Assembly (NCBI RefSeq): GCF_000227115.2
Contig: NC_016488.1
Span: 1 to 64,000 of the forward strand
Length of the DNA: 64,000 bases
DNA from: Naumovozyma dairenensis CBS 421
Lineage: Eukaryota; Ascomycota; Saccharomycetes; Saccharomycetales; Saccharomycetaceae
Direction of reading: 5' to 3'
A program made the position numbers and the translations under genes. Positions 40,387 through 50,720 of this stretch are shown here, one piece after another; within the stretch, counting starts at the first letter, position 1; every line of letters starts with the position of its first letter. Below the pieces are notes generated by a model. The model was not told where the DNA came from and did no database searches. It worked only from the letters and a program-made list of their open reading frames with translations.

Positions 40387-40781
40387 AATTAATGTTATTA
40401 GTGTATATTTACTTTAATGTAATAATAACACAACTAGACACAGTCGCATGTACTCATTGACCTGAATCATTTTGATATATAGCTTCAAGCTTTAAGTATA
40501 GGCGTTACTATAAATTGTAATTGGTAATTGGTATTGTAGATTTTTTGGTTTATCGGTAAAATAACGTAGAAAACTCCAGACACCGCACTCTTATGCATAA
40601 GGTATCAACCATCGAATTTATCATAAAAATGGCCCATAATTACTATTCACTAAACAAGGCCAGTTTGCTATAGAAATTACGGTGTAATATAATAATCATT
40701 CGTTTTAAGATATCTACAGTTCTATAAATTACTGTATAATGATTTTATTTATGTAGTCTTTTTTATTTTTTTTGTCGTTGC
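40387..40781. other. Intergenic MRP2/MET16
   Basis: 395 bp, promoter of MRP2 and 3' end of MET16. AT-rich; nothing else recognised. Confidence 0.4.
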
Positions 40782-41580
40782 TCATTGACTCTCTTTCAAG
40801 AATTGTGCAAATCTACTTGTTTCATGGATACCACATTCAGTTTTCGTCTTACCCTTCCATCTTCCAGCTCTTTCATCTTCACCTTCTTTTACAGGTTGAG
40901 TAGAATGATAATCACCTACAGATCTATACCCGAGATCTAACAATTCATTATAAGGCACATTATTTTCATCAATATAATTTTTAACTTGATTAAAATCCCA
41001 ATTTGCCAACGGATTAATCTTAATAATCCCATTCAATTCATCAATTTCCACAAATTGTAATTCAGAACGAGCAGCACCTTGAGATTTCCTACGTCCAGTG
41101 AAGACAGCAGTGACGCCCAATGAATTATATGCTCTATGAGCTGGTTCCACTTTCACTAAGAAATCATATTTATCCTCATCAGATTCCCAAAGGAAATCAC
41201 CGTATTTGTTGGCGAATTCAGTCTCTGTGGTGGCGTCTCTCGGTTGGAATACATTAATTTTTTGATCTCTTGGAGTATAATATTTTTCCTCGACACGTTT
41301 TAAAAGGTCTAATGTTTGTGGGAAATGATGTAAAGTGTCGATAAATATCAATGGTACTAGTTTGGCATTATCGTTTAATTTCGAGGAGATCTTAGATAAC
41401 ATGTCTATAGTGGCAAGACCTGTGAGACCGAATGCTGTGGTTTGGAATAAATGTGGGAATGTGATTATTGCCCATTGTAAGATTTCTTGTGGAGTTTCTA
41501 AGTGTGATAATTTAGAGTTCCAATGATTGAGTTGTTCTTGTGTGATTGTTATTCCATTGTTTAATTGGTATGCTTTCGAT
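40782..41580 (-). CDS. MET16: PAPS reductase with start codon broken by one inserted base
   Basis: Homologue of S. cerevisiae Met16 (YPR167C, 261 residues), 3'-phosphoadenylylsulfate reductase of sulfate assimilation. The conserved Cys lies in the C-terminal ECGIHETSRF motif; FIDTLHHFPQT, GRRKSQGAARSEL and LGYRSVGDYHSTQPVKEGED are also conserved. The longest ATG frame starts only at 41402 (206 residues), equivalent to Met60. Upstream, the same frame keeps matching the family without gaps (TQEQLNHW, ETPQEIL, TFPHLFQTTAFGLTGL) back to 41577, where TCG stands in place of the initiator. The sequence reads AT[C]GAAAGCATAC; removing base 41578 restores ATG AAA GCA TAC and a 265-residue protein. So either a one-base sequencing error or a real start-loss allele. 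Confidence 0.92.
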
Positions 41581-41617
41581 ACTGTCTATTTTTTTTTTTT
41601 TTTTGTTCGAAGTTGAC

Positions 41618-41624
41618 TGAGTCA
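41618..41624 (-). promoter_or_regulatory. Gcn4 site upstream of MET16
   Basis: TGAGTCA (TGACTCA on the gene strand), the Gcn4 consensus, 38 bp upstream of the restored start. Unusually close for an activator site. Gcn4 regulation of sulfur and amino-acid genes is established in S. cerevisiae. Confidence 0.45.
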
Positions 41625-41842
41625 AAGATAGTTTTACTAGATATAACAATAATTATATATACGCAAGTGTTCTTACAGAGGAGGGGATAGCAATACGAAG
41701 GGATTCAAAAAGATTAGCAGGCCCGCATTGTTCATCTATTCCATTCCATCATATCCTGGTCTTGCTTTTATATTATATATAAATTTCCAATTTTTTTTTT
41801 TGGTCAACGAAACGTTAAGCACAGCAGAGGGAGGGAAATCAA

Positions 41843-41917
41843 TATAACTATAACTATAACTATAACTATAACTGTACGTGACTATAACTAACTATAACTA
41901 CGGAAAAAGTAAGTTGC

Positions 41918-41957
<40 letters not shown>
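41843..41957. repeat. Two microsatellites: (TATAAC)5 and (CATA)9
   Basis: TATAAC repeats from 41843 to 41872, and CATA repeats from 41921 to 41957. Both lie in the MET16/JIP5 promoter region and are likely length-variable. Confidence 0.85.
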
Positions 41958-41983
41958 TTTTACTACAAGGTGTCACAGTTTTT

Positions 41984-42090
41984 CACGTGACTTATACAAT
42001 TTTTGGGAACCACAGCTTATTCTTATCACGTGCAATTAATGCAAGATTCTAAGTGCAAGGTCACGTGTATTCATTCATATGTGGCACGTG
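41984..42090. promoter_or_regulatory. Cluster of four CACGTG boxes (Cbf1-type) between MET16 and JIP5
   Basis: CACGTG at 41984, 42027, 42062 and 42085, three of them as TCACGTG. Cbf1 with Met28/Met4 drives MET16 through such boxes in S. cerevisiae. Here the cluster is about 400-510 bp from the restored MET16 start and 290-390 bp from JIP5. Confidence 0.7.
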
Positions 42091-42117
42091 ACTGGAATGT
42101 TTGTTGGAGTGTAAATA

Positions 42118-42127
42118 AAAAATTTTT
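42118..42127 (+). promoter_or_regulatory. RRPE-like AAAAATTTTT upstream of JIP5
   Basis: Palindromic AAAAATTTTT 250 bp upstream of JIP5 and 11 bp from a PAC box: the ribosome-biogenesis pair. Confidence 0.5.
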
Positions 42128-42138
42128 AGCAAGAAAAC

Positions 42139-42147
42139 GCGATGAGC
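42139..42147 (+). promoter_or_regulatory. PAC motif upstream of JIP5
   Basis: GCGATGAGC, a full PAC consensus, about 230 bp upstream of JIP5, which acts in 60S subunit production. Confidence 0.6.
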
Positions 42148-42195
42148 TTCTCAGATGTATTATATTGTATCTACGCAGTATGTATAATATGTATA

Positions 42196-42241
42196 TATTG
42201 TATGTATTGTATGTATTGTATGTATTGTATGTATTGTATGC
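42196..42241 (+). repeat. 9-bp tandem repeat TATTGTATG, about five copies
   Basis: Perfect 9-bp period in the JIP5 leader region; gives a Tyr-Val-Leu repeat in a chance frame. Confidence 0.85.
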
Positions 42242-42376
42242 ATGACAATAGTGAAAAATTATTCAGATCTAACTACAAGTGCGTGAGTTAGTGTCACATA
42301 CTTCCATTTTGAGTATACCACATCGAATTATTTTAGTATATAGCACAGAAAAAAAATTAATTAAAACAAACTGAAG

Positions 42377-43556
42377 ATGGCTAGGAAAAACAAATCCAAA
42401 AAGAAACAACAACAATCACAAGAGTCCCTGCAATCAGAAGCATTGCCAATCTTGGAATTAAAATTCTCTGAACCATTATTCCAATTCGTTTGTCATCCTG
42501 AAAAACCAATAATTATAAGCGGTCTCGCTAACGGATACATTTATTGTCATCGTTATGATCCAATTAAGTTACAATCTATATTGAATCGAAACAAACAAGA
42601 ATCCTTACGTAAAAAGAAAAATGAAACAAATCAAACTACCTCGAATGATGAAAAATTTTGGACTGTCATAGACGTCTTGAAAGAAGATAAAGAAACCGCT
42701 GATTCCTCGGATAATGGTATCGTGGAATTGTTATGGAAAACTAAAAGACATAAGGGAAGTGTAAGAGCCATTTGTGTAGATTCCAATGGCTCATATGTTT
42801 ATTCGATTGGTATCGATAACGTTTTAAAGAAAGCGGATTTTGAAACTGGGAAAGTTGTGAAAAAAACCACTCTTAAGAATCAAAAGGCTAAATTTACTAA
42901 GATTGTTAAATCAACTACTCATCCTTTCCTTTTACTTGGTGATGAAGATGGGAATGTGTTGATGTTGGATAGTAATGATCTAAGTTTGAAAAATAAAATA
43001 AAAAAAATTCATAATGGGGATGCTATTAATGATATTTTCCATTTTGAGAAAAAATCTATTTATAAATTTATATCATTGGGTCAAACTACATTGGCTTATT
43101 GGGATTGTAGAGTATCTAATGAAGATGATTTTAAAATTGCTCCAGATGATGATGAGACTAAGAGGAAAGTGTTATTAAGTGATGATCAAGAAGATGAAAT
43201 GTTATGTGGGACTTTTGTAGATCCACAAACAGCTGATATAATTGTTTGCGGTATGGGTGAAGGTATCCTAACTGTTTGGAAACCAGAAAAAAATGATCTA
43301 GAAGATCAATTATCAAGAATAAAAATTAGTAAAGGTGAAAGTATAGATTGCATAATTCCAACTTTACAAGACGATAACTGTATATGGTGTGGCTCGTCTG
43401 ATGGGAATATATATAAAGTGGATGTAAAGAGGGGTAAAATGATTGCAATGAGGAAACATAGTTCATTAGATGAAGTTACTTCCCTAGATTTGGATTATGA
43501 ATATAGAGTTATATCAGGTGGAATGGATAAATTAAAAATATGGGAGTTCAAAGGCA

Positions 43557-43593
<37 letters not shown>

Positions 43594-44026
43594 CAACGGA
43601 GACGAAGAAAATGAATCACAGAGTGACATATCTGACAGTGGTTCCTCAGTAGAAAGTGGAGACGACAATGATGATGAAGATGAAGATGAAGATGAAGATT
43701 CAGGTAAAGAAGCTGGAAGTTCTTCCGATAAAGACTCTGATGTATGGGACAAATTAAATGATGAAAATGATGAAAGCGGAAACGAAGATGGTTTTGATGA
43801 GGAAAGGTCAGATAATGAGAGCTCAGATGAAGGTACACTGATTGGACTATCTAGAGAAGAATTAATTGCTGAACTTGATAAGGATCAGATAAGTTCATCA
43901 GAAGAGGAAACTACCAAACCTAGCAAGAAAAGAAAGCTCTCAGCAAAAGCTAAGAAAGCAGCAGCTAAAGCAGCCAAGAAACAACAAAATTTCTCACATG
44001 GAATTATGAAATTTGAAGGGTTATAG
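42377..44026 (+). CDS. JIP5: WD40 ribosome-biogenesis protein Jip5
   Basis: A 549-residue homologue of S. cerevisiae Jip5 (YPR169W, 492 residues), a nucleolar WD-repeat protein needed for 60S subunit biogenesis. A Lys/Gln-rich start is followed by a beta-propeller of about 350 residues: LEFKFSE-type opening (LPILELKFSEPLFQFVCHP), HKGSVRAICVDSNGSYVYS, FLLLGDEDGNVLMLD, DEVTSLDLDYEYRVISGGMDKLKIWEF. Then comes an acidic region with an 11-Asp run from a GAT microsatellite (from 43559) and a basic C-terminus (KPSKKRKLSAKAKKAAAKAAKKQ) that fits nucleolar targeting. S. cerevisiae has NUT2 between MET16 and JIP5; it is absent here. Confidence 0.93.
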
Positions 44027-44465
44027 GATGTGTTGGCAAGCCAGATTAAACCTCTGTAATGAAGTCAATTAATTTGAAAGTGTTTTCATTTTATTAAGGG
44101 CTAAGTCGTCTAAACAAGCTTGAAAACCCAGGAGTGAACTAGATCTCCTCTGACATAATGGAATGCATTGCAATGTATATAGAAATATCTCAGTAATATA
44201 TAGACATACCCGGTTCATTTTGCATATAAACTTATCTTTATAGTAACTAATAGTTAAAGTTGTAATAGAAATGGCATTTTTAATGGAATTTCAGCAATTT
44301 TCGCAGTGTGACAAATTTTAAGTAAACAAGAAGTTTCTTGAAAGTTGGACAATTAATTTAATTTACAGCAAAAATAGTTCAGCAGTTATATAATGAGAAA
44401 TCTTCTGCTACACAATCAAATATTTAACTGCTTAGCATCCCCAGCAATACTTTAATCAATGAAAT
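44027..44465. other. JIP5/BSP1 intergenic
   Basis: 439 bp, AT-rich BSP1 promoter. No other feature was seen. Confidence 0.4.
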
Positions 44466-46556
44466 ATGACCACATCAAGGACATATGATCCTGAACTAGA
44501 AGGCTTTATAAAGAGGGTTGAAGAAAGAGATCGAGCAAGGCGACAAAAGCAGTCATCTAGAAGCCCCCCTCCAACTAACACTAAGCCAGTAAGCTTGAGA
44601 ATAAATAAGACTGAAGATCTGAATAAGAACTCATATGATGTTGATAACGAGTCTTTGATGTATAGTAATGAAAATTTAGCATATAAATCTGCATATAATT
44701 ATGAGAAAATGTTCTCCCCCAAGAGGTCACATTATTCATTAGAGGATTTGGATTTAGAAAGATCGCCAGTATCAAAATCTAAATCTAGATCAAATAGATC
44801 AGAAAAGTCTTTATCGAAAACGTTTGAAGTTTCTGAAGAGGATTATTATTTATTACAACAATTAAAATCTGGGGATGCATTGCCCGCAATAAAAAGAACC
44901 ATTGAAACAAAACCAGTTTCTCTACCCACTAGAGGACAACCTAGAGAGTATCGTAATACTCAAGGATATAATACCTATGTTGTGGAGGAGTCAGATTCCG
45001 ATGATATGCCTCCTTCTTTACCTCCCAGAAGGGCAAAGCAACAAGTTGATACATCTCCATTGAAAGACAATAAATCAAATAGAAGCCCATTGAGCATAAA
45101 TAGGGACATCACTAAACTGCAGGCGGATGGCAATATAAAGCAAACGATTAAGGTAAAAGAGGCTTTCATCAGTAATGAGTCACCTCTAACACCTGTTAGA
45201 TCAAAGGCTGAACCCACGACATTGACAAAGAAATCTAAAGGGCATGAACTACCTCCAAAGGCTTACACAGAAGCAATCATCAAGGACAGTAAACCCAAGC
45301 TCACTCCAGATTTAAAAGATATTCCCACTCCGGGAAAGAGTAACTTACAAGTGGGAGATTCTAAACCAACCGGTAAACCAGTTACATTCCTCAATTCTTT
45401 GGAAAATAATAAATTGACAGAATCAAATCCTAACACTCATAGTACAATTACTCCTTTCAAAATTGAATCTAGCCATATTAATTATCTCGACTCCAATCAT
45501 TTGAAGAAGAACTCACCTTCATTAATTCCATCGCGGACTACCAAACCAAGTTATTCTCCGGCATCATCCCCAACGAAGATACCAAGATCTGATAGTTTTA
45601 TTAACTCAGCATTGAAATCCATGGAACCTCTTCCAGAACAATCTAAAGTTCTAAAGAAACCATTATTACCTAAGAAACCAAAGGGATTACAACAAACGAG
45701 GAAGCTTTTTAACAATAGTCATGATGATGGGGACGAAGAAAAAAAAGAAGAAATACCTTTGAAAGAAGAGTTTAACAATTTAAAGTTAAAATCTGTGGAA
45801 AAGAGTAAGCCAAAAGTTCCATATAAAGATGAAAAGTTATCGATCCCTAAGTTACGTGAAGTCAAAACAATGAGTGTCCTTGATGATAAGATTAAGGACA
45901 AAAGATCAACTGACGATATATCGTCTAGTTCAGCAGTGTTACAATCTCGGACCAAGAAGAATATTCCACCGGTAGTACCCAAGAGGAAACCTTCATTACC
46001 AGAAGCATTGAAGAAAATGGAGATGTTAAATAAAGCAAAACTTGATGAAGGTGACAAAACCACTGAAAAGAGTAAGTTAGAAGAAATACCAGAAGCTTTA
46101 AGAAGACATCAGAATTTGCAAAACAAAAAGAGAGAGAAACCACCTGTACCGCAACGGAAAACTTCTTTACCAGAAGCTTTAAAGAAAGCCAAATTATTGA
46201 ATAAACGCATGCAAGCTCCAGTTGTGAAAGAAGATGATGATAAAAGTATTACAGATGAAATAGATGTTGCTAAATATCCAGATGAAGAAGATGCTGCTTC
46301 TAAACAAGAACCTCTTACTTTAAATAATAAACTAGAACAAGTCTTGATGAATCAAAAATTAAGGTCAAATTACAATAACACTTCATCGGGCGATAACTAT
46401 ACACGTTTTGGTACAAGAGGCTTGAATCATGCTTCTACAGCACCAGAATCAACTACTACTCACGATGGATTGAATACTCAAGCAAAGACCCTGACACATT
46501 TAAACAAGAAAAGAGCTCGTGGACCCAAGAGGAAACCACCCACTCATGTTTCTTGA
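44466..46556 (+). CDS. BSP1: Actin-patch adaptor Bsp1
   Basis: A 696-residue homologue of S. cerevisiae Bsp1 (YPR171W, 576 residues), which links synaptojanins to cortical actin and binds capping protein. The N-terminal signature YDPELEGFIKRVEERDRARR is clear. The rest is disordered and Pro/Lys/Ser-rich, with a repeated unit: P-x-V-P-(K/Q)-R-K-(P/T)-SLPEALKK occurs twice (about 498-515 and 560-580), with a partial EIPEALRRHQNL between. The C-terminus LTHLNKKRARGPKRKPP looks like a capping-protein-interaction motif (L-x-H-x-x-x-x-R...K-x-x-P), as in Bsp1 and Aim21. Longer than the S. cerevisiae protein by spacer expansion. Confidence 0.9.
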   Translation: MTTSRTYDPELEGFIKRVEERDRARRQKQSSRSPPPTNTKPVSLRINKTEDLNKNSYDVDNESLMYSNENLAYKSAYNYEKMFSPKRSHYSLEDLDLERSPVSKSKSRSNRSEKSLSKTFEVSEEDYYLLQQLKSGDALPAIKRTIETKPVSLPTRGQPREYRNTQGYNTYVVEESDSDDMPPSLPPRRAKQQVDTSPLKDNKSNRSPLSINRDITKLQADGNIKQTIKVKEAFISNESPLTPVRSKAEPTTLTKKSKGHELPPKAYTEAIIKDSKPKLTPDLKDIPTPGKSNLQVGDSKPTGKPVTFLNSLENNKLTESNPNTHSTITPFKIESSHINYLDSNHLKKNSPSLIPSRTTKPSYSPASSPTKIPRSDSFINSALKSMEPLPEQSKVLKKPLLPKKPKGLQQTRKLFNNSHDDGDEEKKEEIPLKEEFNNLKLKSVEKSKPKVPYKDEKLSIPKLREVKTMSVLDDKIKDKRSTDDISSSSAVLQSRTKKNIPPVVPKRKPSLPEALKKMEMLNKAKLDEGDKTTEKSKLEEIPEALRRHQNLQNKKREKPPVPQRKTSLPEALKKAKLLNKRMQAPVVKEDDDKSITDEIDVAKYPDEEDAASKQEPLTLNNKLEQVLMNQKLRSNYNNTSSGDNYTRFGTRGLNHASTAPESTTTHDGLNTQAKTLTHLNKKRARGPKRKPPTHVS

Positions 46557-46839
46557 GTAACTTTAACCGCTATAACTAATTTATATATGTCATACCGGAT
46601 AATGACTAGTAAATTCCATGCGTGATTTACTGTTTTATCTCTGTTTTTGTTATAAATTCATATATATATATATATATGTTATAGATGATGAATAGAAAAT
46701 TAACTCACTCCGCTGTGTAAAAACTATAAACTATAAAAAAGGAATATACGTTTATTAGATGACTGATCCCTTACATGTTCCAAGTTAATAAAGAATAACA
46801 ACAAAACTAACAAAACAGCAAGCTAATAATACCTTAACT
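46557..46839. other. BSP1/YPR172W intergenic
   Basis: 283 bp with a TATATATA run at about 46661-46677 and no gene. Confidence 0.4.
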
Positions 46840-47463
46840 ATGTCCTGTACAGAAGAATTTCCAGACCATTTATTATCCTTAATTAAGACTTCTAAATATG
46901 TACATGTTGCTACTAGTTCCAAAGACTGTGTTCCATCCGTATCCTTGATGAATTATACCTATATTCCCAAGGAGAAAAGTTATAAAGATGATAAAAGTGA
47001 AAATGCATATATTATTTTTGCCACATTAGACAACACAGAGAAATATGATAACATGTTGACCAATCCGACCGTCTCCCTATTATTCCATGATTGGATAACA
47101 GCAAATAGTATATCTGTAAGGAAGACAGAATTATCTCGTTCAGGTACTCCAACACAATCTGATGTTGCTACACCAAAGGAGGGACCGATAGTTAAAAGTA
47201 CTCCATCTCATCCAAGTAAATTGCTGAATTTATTACAGGAATTGAATCAATCTGAATTGAATCAAATGAGTGCCACTATAAGAGGTCATGCTACTACTAT
47301 TCAACCAAATTCTGATGAATCAAATTATTATAAGAGTCTACTTTTGAAAACTAATCCTGATGCTGGTGTATTTATCTTAGCTGAAAATACTGTCATTGTT
47401 AAAGTGAAAATTGAAAGTGCTAAAGTGACTGATAGTGAAAATCATACTGCCATTTATGATTAA
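46840..47463 (+). CDS. Pyridoxamine-phosphate-oxidase-like protein, YPR172W family
   Basis: A 207-residue homologue of the S. cerevisiae paralogues YPR172W and YLR456W. A split-barrel FMN-binding fold is predicted: EEFPDHLLSLIKTSKYVHVAT at the start, SLMNYTYIP, NAYIIFATLDNTEKYDNMLTNPTVSLLFHDW in the middle, and YYKSLLLKTNPDAGVFILAENTVIVKVKIE at the end. Function in yeast is poorly known; the family name rests on fold similarity. An insert of about 40 Ser/Thr/Pro-rich residues sits in the middle. Synteny between BSP1 and VPS4 supports YPR172W. Confidence 0.88.
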   Translation: MSCTEEFPDHLLSLIKTSKYVHVATSSKDCVPSVSLMNYTYIPKEKSYKDDKSENAYIIFATLDNTEKYDNMLTNPTVSLLFHDWITANSISVRKTELSRSGTPTQSDVATPKEGPIVKSTPSHPSKLLNLLQELNQSELNQMSATIRGHATTIQPNSDESNYYKSLLLKTNPDAGVFILAENTVIVKVKIESAKVTDSENHTAIYD

Positions 47464-47690
47464 TGCAACATCTGGTTAATCTATATCAAATATCTGACGA
47501 AGAAATATACCTACATATTTTATATTACATCTCATTAAATACGCATTAAAAACTTAAATATGAAGAAGAGAATAAAACAATTTGTAGTGCCTTGCAAGTT
47601 AGCTTTCAATTGGAAAAGACATTCGTTTCTTTATAAATATTATACAAACTATATTCATGTTTCGTATTGAGGTTTTCTTTCGTAGTTTTT

Positions 47691-49028
47691 TTAATTACCT
47701 TCTTGACCGAAATCTTTAGTAAATTTCTCTTGCTTCAACAAGTCTTCTTCATTGACCGTTGGCCTCGTTATCTTAATAGCTTTCAAGAAATCCTTGATAG
47801 TTAACTCAGGTTCTTTCAATTCCTTAGCTTCAATATCTGTCCAACTCATTTCAATGGCACCTTCATCACCGGGAGAACATGGTGTCAATAGCTTTGTATC
47901 TTCTTCAGTAGATATGTTCTTAAAATGTGTTGCACCTTGAATTTTCCTAATTGGTTGCATTAAAGCATCTTTCACAGCGACTGCAATATCACTTCCGGAA
48001 TAACCATCAGTCATTTGACCTAAAGTTCTATAATCCTCTTTAGTCAAAGCACATGGGGTATCGCCTACATTAATTTCAAACATCTTAGTTCTTGCTGCAA
48101 CATCAGGTAATGGTATATATATTCTTCTTTCAAATCTTCTTCTTATAGCACTATCTAATTGCCAAGGGATATTAGTGGCACCAAGCACAAGAACACCATG
48201 AGAATCGTTCCCGACACCGTTCATTTGTACTAATAATTCGGTTTTAATTCTTCTACTAGCTTCACTTTCACCTTCACCTCTTTGACCTGTTAAAGCGTCT
48301 ACTTCATCAATGAAAATGATTGAAGGACTATTTTCACGGGCCATTTGGAATAACTGTTTCACTAACTTTTCAGATTCACCCATCCATTTAGAGACTAAAT
48401 CACTGGAACTTACACTGAAAAAGGTAGAATTTGCCTCAGTAGCAACAGCTTTTGCTAAATATGATTTCCCCGTACCAGGAGGTCCATATAATAATATTCC
48501 TGATGTGGGTTTACGATTTCCCGTGAATAAATGAGGGAATTTGACAGGTAAAATGACAGCTTCCTTTAAAGCTTCTTTAGCACCCTCTAAACCTGCCACA
48601 TCTTCCCATTTAACATTTGGTTTCTCAGATAAGATTGCACTTGAAAGGGCACCTCTTAATTTCTTACTATCTTCTGAATCTTCATCATTCGATAACTTCT
48701 TTGCAGAACCGTCAGAACCCTTAGCGCTCTTATTCTTTGCTGTATTATTATTGCCACTTGTTGACGGAGAGGAGGAAGAGTCGTCTTCTTGTTTCTGTTC
48801 ATCTTCAAGATGTTTCTTCAATTGTTCAGCACGATTTAAATATTCAGTAAATTTAGCCCTGATTAATTCTTTTGATTTGGGATTTTTCTCATATTTCAAT
48901 GCAAGCATTAAATAATCTAATCCATTATAATATGCGGTATATGCTTCTTCATATTGAGTTGCTGTATCAAAATCTATGGCTTTTTGAACCAATTCGATAC
49001 CCTTTGATAAGAAATCTCCTGTACTCAT
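47691..49028 (-). CDS. VPS4: AAA ATPase Vps4 of the ESCRT pathway
   Basis: A 445-residue homologue of S. cerevisiae Vps4 (YPR173C, 437 residues), which disassembles ESCRT-III in multivesicular-body sorting. N-terminal MIT domain (about 4-78, three helices, from [20 protein letters not shown]), a flexible Ser/Asn/Lys linker, then the AAA core: [20 protein letters not shown], Walker A GPPGTGKS (about 181-188), [15 protein letters not shown], Walker [12 protein letters not shown] (about 236-246), and [14 protein letters not shown] with the arginine finger. The beta domain and C-terminal helix ([21 protein letters not shown]) are present. Confidence 0.97.
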   Translation of the reverse strand: MSTGDFLSKGIELVQKAIDFDTATQYEEAYTAYYNGLDYLMLALKYEKNPKSKELIRAKFTEYLNRAEQLKKHLEDEQKQEDDSSSSPSTSGNNNTAKNKSAKGSDGSAKKLSNDEDSEDSKKLRGALSSAILSEKPNVKWEDVAGLEGAKEALKEAVILPVKFPHLFTGNRKPTSGILLYGPPGTGKSYLAKAVATEANSTFFSVSSSDLVSKWMGESEKLVKQLFQMARENSPSIIFIDEVDALTGQRGEGESEASRRIKTELLVQMNGVGNDSHGVLVLGATNIPWQLDSAIRRRFERRIYIPLPDVAARTKMFEINVGDTPCALTKEDYRTLGQMTDGYSGSDIAVAVKDALMQPIRKIQGATHFKNISTEEDTKLLTPCSPGDEGAIEMSWTDIEAKELKEPELTIKDFLKAIKITRPTVNEEDLLKQEKFTKDFGQEGN

Positions 49029-49742
49029 GCTCTTGCGTTATGTTGTGTTGTGTGTTGTGTGCGTTTACAGTATGGATAAAAAGTCGATTAAGCAAAAAAT
49101 GGAGAAGTGAATGATATAGCTGAATAGCTTGGTGCTGGGTTGAACGACTGTATGATATTATTGTCTTGATTATCAGTATAGTATAAAAGTCTGACATATA
49201 ACTGTTTTGTTATAGTTATAGTTCCCACAGCAAAGGACCTCGGCTCTTCAAAAGAAAATGATGGAATTATCAATTTAATAACAACGGACATTACTTACTT
49301 TATTTGTGCAATTATGCAAGCTAATATGAGGGATATGAAAGGAAAAATCTGTTTTAGATTTATTTGGTATCGTAAGTTTCATCTGGCAAAATCTCAAATT
49401 CATTGGAGTTCATCTTGTAACATTTTTTACTGAATTTGTTTTAGATTTCTCCAGCTGAACAAAAATGATATCTAGACTTCCTATCTTTAACGAACGGACA
49501 CCTCTTAGTAGTATTTGATAAACTGCTAAGCTAAAGACCCTTGTTTTTCTACGTTACGATAATATCTTAAAGTTCCTGGTGCCAACGACGTCTATTGACT
49601 GATACTCCAATGTTGTATTTTAATTATATTACTATAAAGTCTAGCCTATGTATGTATTTATGTATAAATTGAGTGTTGATAATGAGCTCTGATATATAAT
49701 TGTGTGTGTCTATGTCATGATATTGTATTGTATTACATTACG
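49029..49742. other. VPS4 promoter and YPR174C-like gene 3' side
   Basis: 714 bp. GTTGTGTTGTGT repeats next to VPS4 (about 49037-49058). Otherwise AT-rich; no RNA gene or mobile element seen. Confidence 0.4.
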
Positions 49743-50720
49743 TTATAGGGAGGGTCTCGGTAACGTTTCTGTGGAGGGTATTTCCTTTGGAGGTGGTGGT
49801 GGGCAATTCGGTTGTTGACGGAGGGGACTAGAGGTCACTAATGGATTCAGAGCCCTTCTGGGTGATAATAGCAATTGTTGATCCTGCATTTGGGGCTTAA
49901 TATTGTCCTTTTCAATGTTCTTCATGTCTCGACGAGATTTCACATATCCACCGTCGATATTGGATTCATCAAGTAAAGTTTGATAAAGGGCGTTGCGTTC
50001 TTGAGCGAATTTCAAATCACGTACTAGACCATTAATTCTACTACCCATCTTCTCCACTTGTCTCTCAAGTCTTCGTAATTGTTCATCTTTATCATCGATA
50101 TTACGACGGTTGATGGGTGAGCTGGAGTACCGTTTGGACATGGCTCTAGATGCAGCAGCAGCACTGCTCATGCTATCATCGTCACCATTACTATTATTAT
50201 CAATATGATTAGTGTTCTGATCTATTTCAATACGTTCCATAGTAATATCTCCCACTTCTACCTCGTCATCTTCATTTGCCTTGTCACCTTCATCCGTGGG
50301 AGAAACCTTCACTTCTTCTTGATGATGAAGTCTTTCTCTTTTTAATGCTTCCTCTCTTAGGACCCGTTCCTTAAGCAATTGCCTCTTTCTTTTCAATTTT
50401 TCTCTTTTTCTTTCACGTTTCGCACTATTCAAGAGATCCCTTCTAGTGAATGGTCGTTGTGTATGAGTATCTGTTCTTGTCTTGACATCATTCACGAAAA
50501 ATGATTTCATGTAATCAAACACTGTACCATGATGGTGGTTATCGGTTCCTCGTGTATGTCTTTTATGGTTACCTCTATACCCCTTTTGTCTCTTACCGTC
50601 CCTTGTCCTAGTCTTCTTCCTTCTCAATGTTGTAACAGCATTCTCTGCTTGTAAATCTTGACTTCCCTTACCAGACCTTATATCAAAACCCAGATATTGT
50701 TTGATTGAATTGAACACCAT
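49743..50720 (-). CDS. NBP1 / YPR174C-family nuclear-envelope and spindle-pole protein
   Basis: A 325-residue protein in the position of YPR174C (221 residues), which is the ohnologue of NBP1/YLR457C (319 residues), a protein needed for spindle-pole-body duplication. Features: a possibly amphipathic N-terminus (SIKQYLGFDIR), a long Arg/Lys-rich region with GKRQKGYRGNHKRH and KREREKLKRKRQLLKERV, an acidic stretch, a coiled coil (LRRLERQVEKMGSRINGLVRDLKFAQERNALYQTLL, about 213-250), and a Pro-rich end. Its length is nearer NBP1, so it may represent that copy or the unsplit ancestor. Divergent from DPB2. Confidence 0.82.
   Translation of the reverse strand: MVFNSIKQYLGFDIRSGKGSQDLQAENAVTTLRRKKTRTRDGKRQKGYRGNHKRHTRGTDNHHHGTVFDYMKSFFVNDVKTRTDTHTQRPFTRRDLLNSAKRERKREKLKRKRQLLKERVLREEALKRERLHHQEEVKVSPTDEGDKANEDDEVEVGDITMERIEIDQNTNHIDNNSNGDDDSMSSAAAASRAMSKRYSSSPINRRNIDDKDEQLRRLERQVEKMGSRINGLVRDLKFAQERNALYQTLLDESNIDGGYVKSRRDMKNIEKDNIKPQMQDQQLLLSPRRALNPLVTSSPLRQQPNCPPPPPKEIPSTETLPRPSL

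Noticed and set aside
41586..41957. 5' intron for MET16 with ATG and GTATGT in the CATA repeat
   Set aside because: No TACTAAC branch point was found, and a one-base insertion in the ATG explains the data more simply.
43495..43838. Antisense frames rich in Ser or His opposite JIP5
   Set aside because: Shadows of the GAT microsatellite and acidic codons of JIP5.
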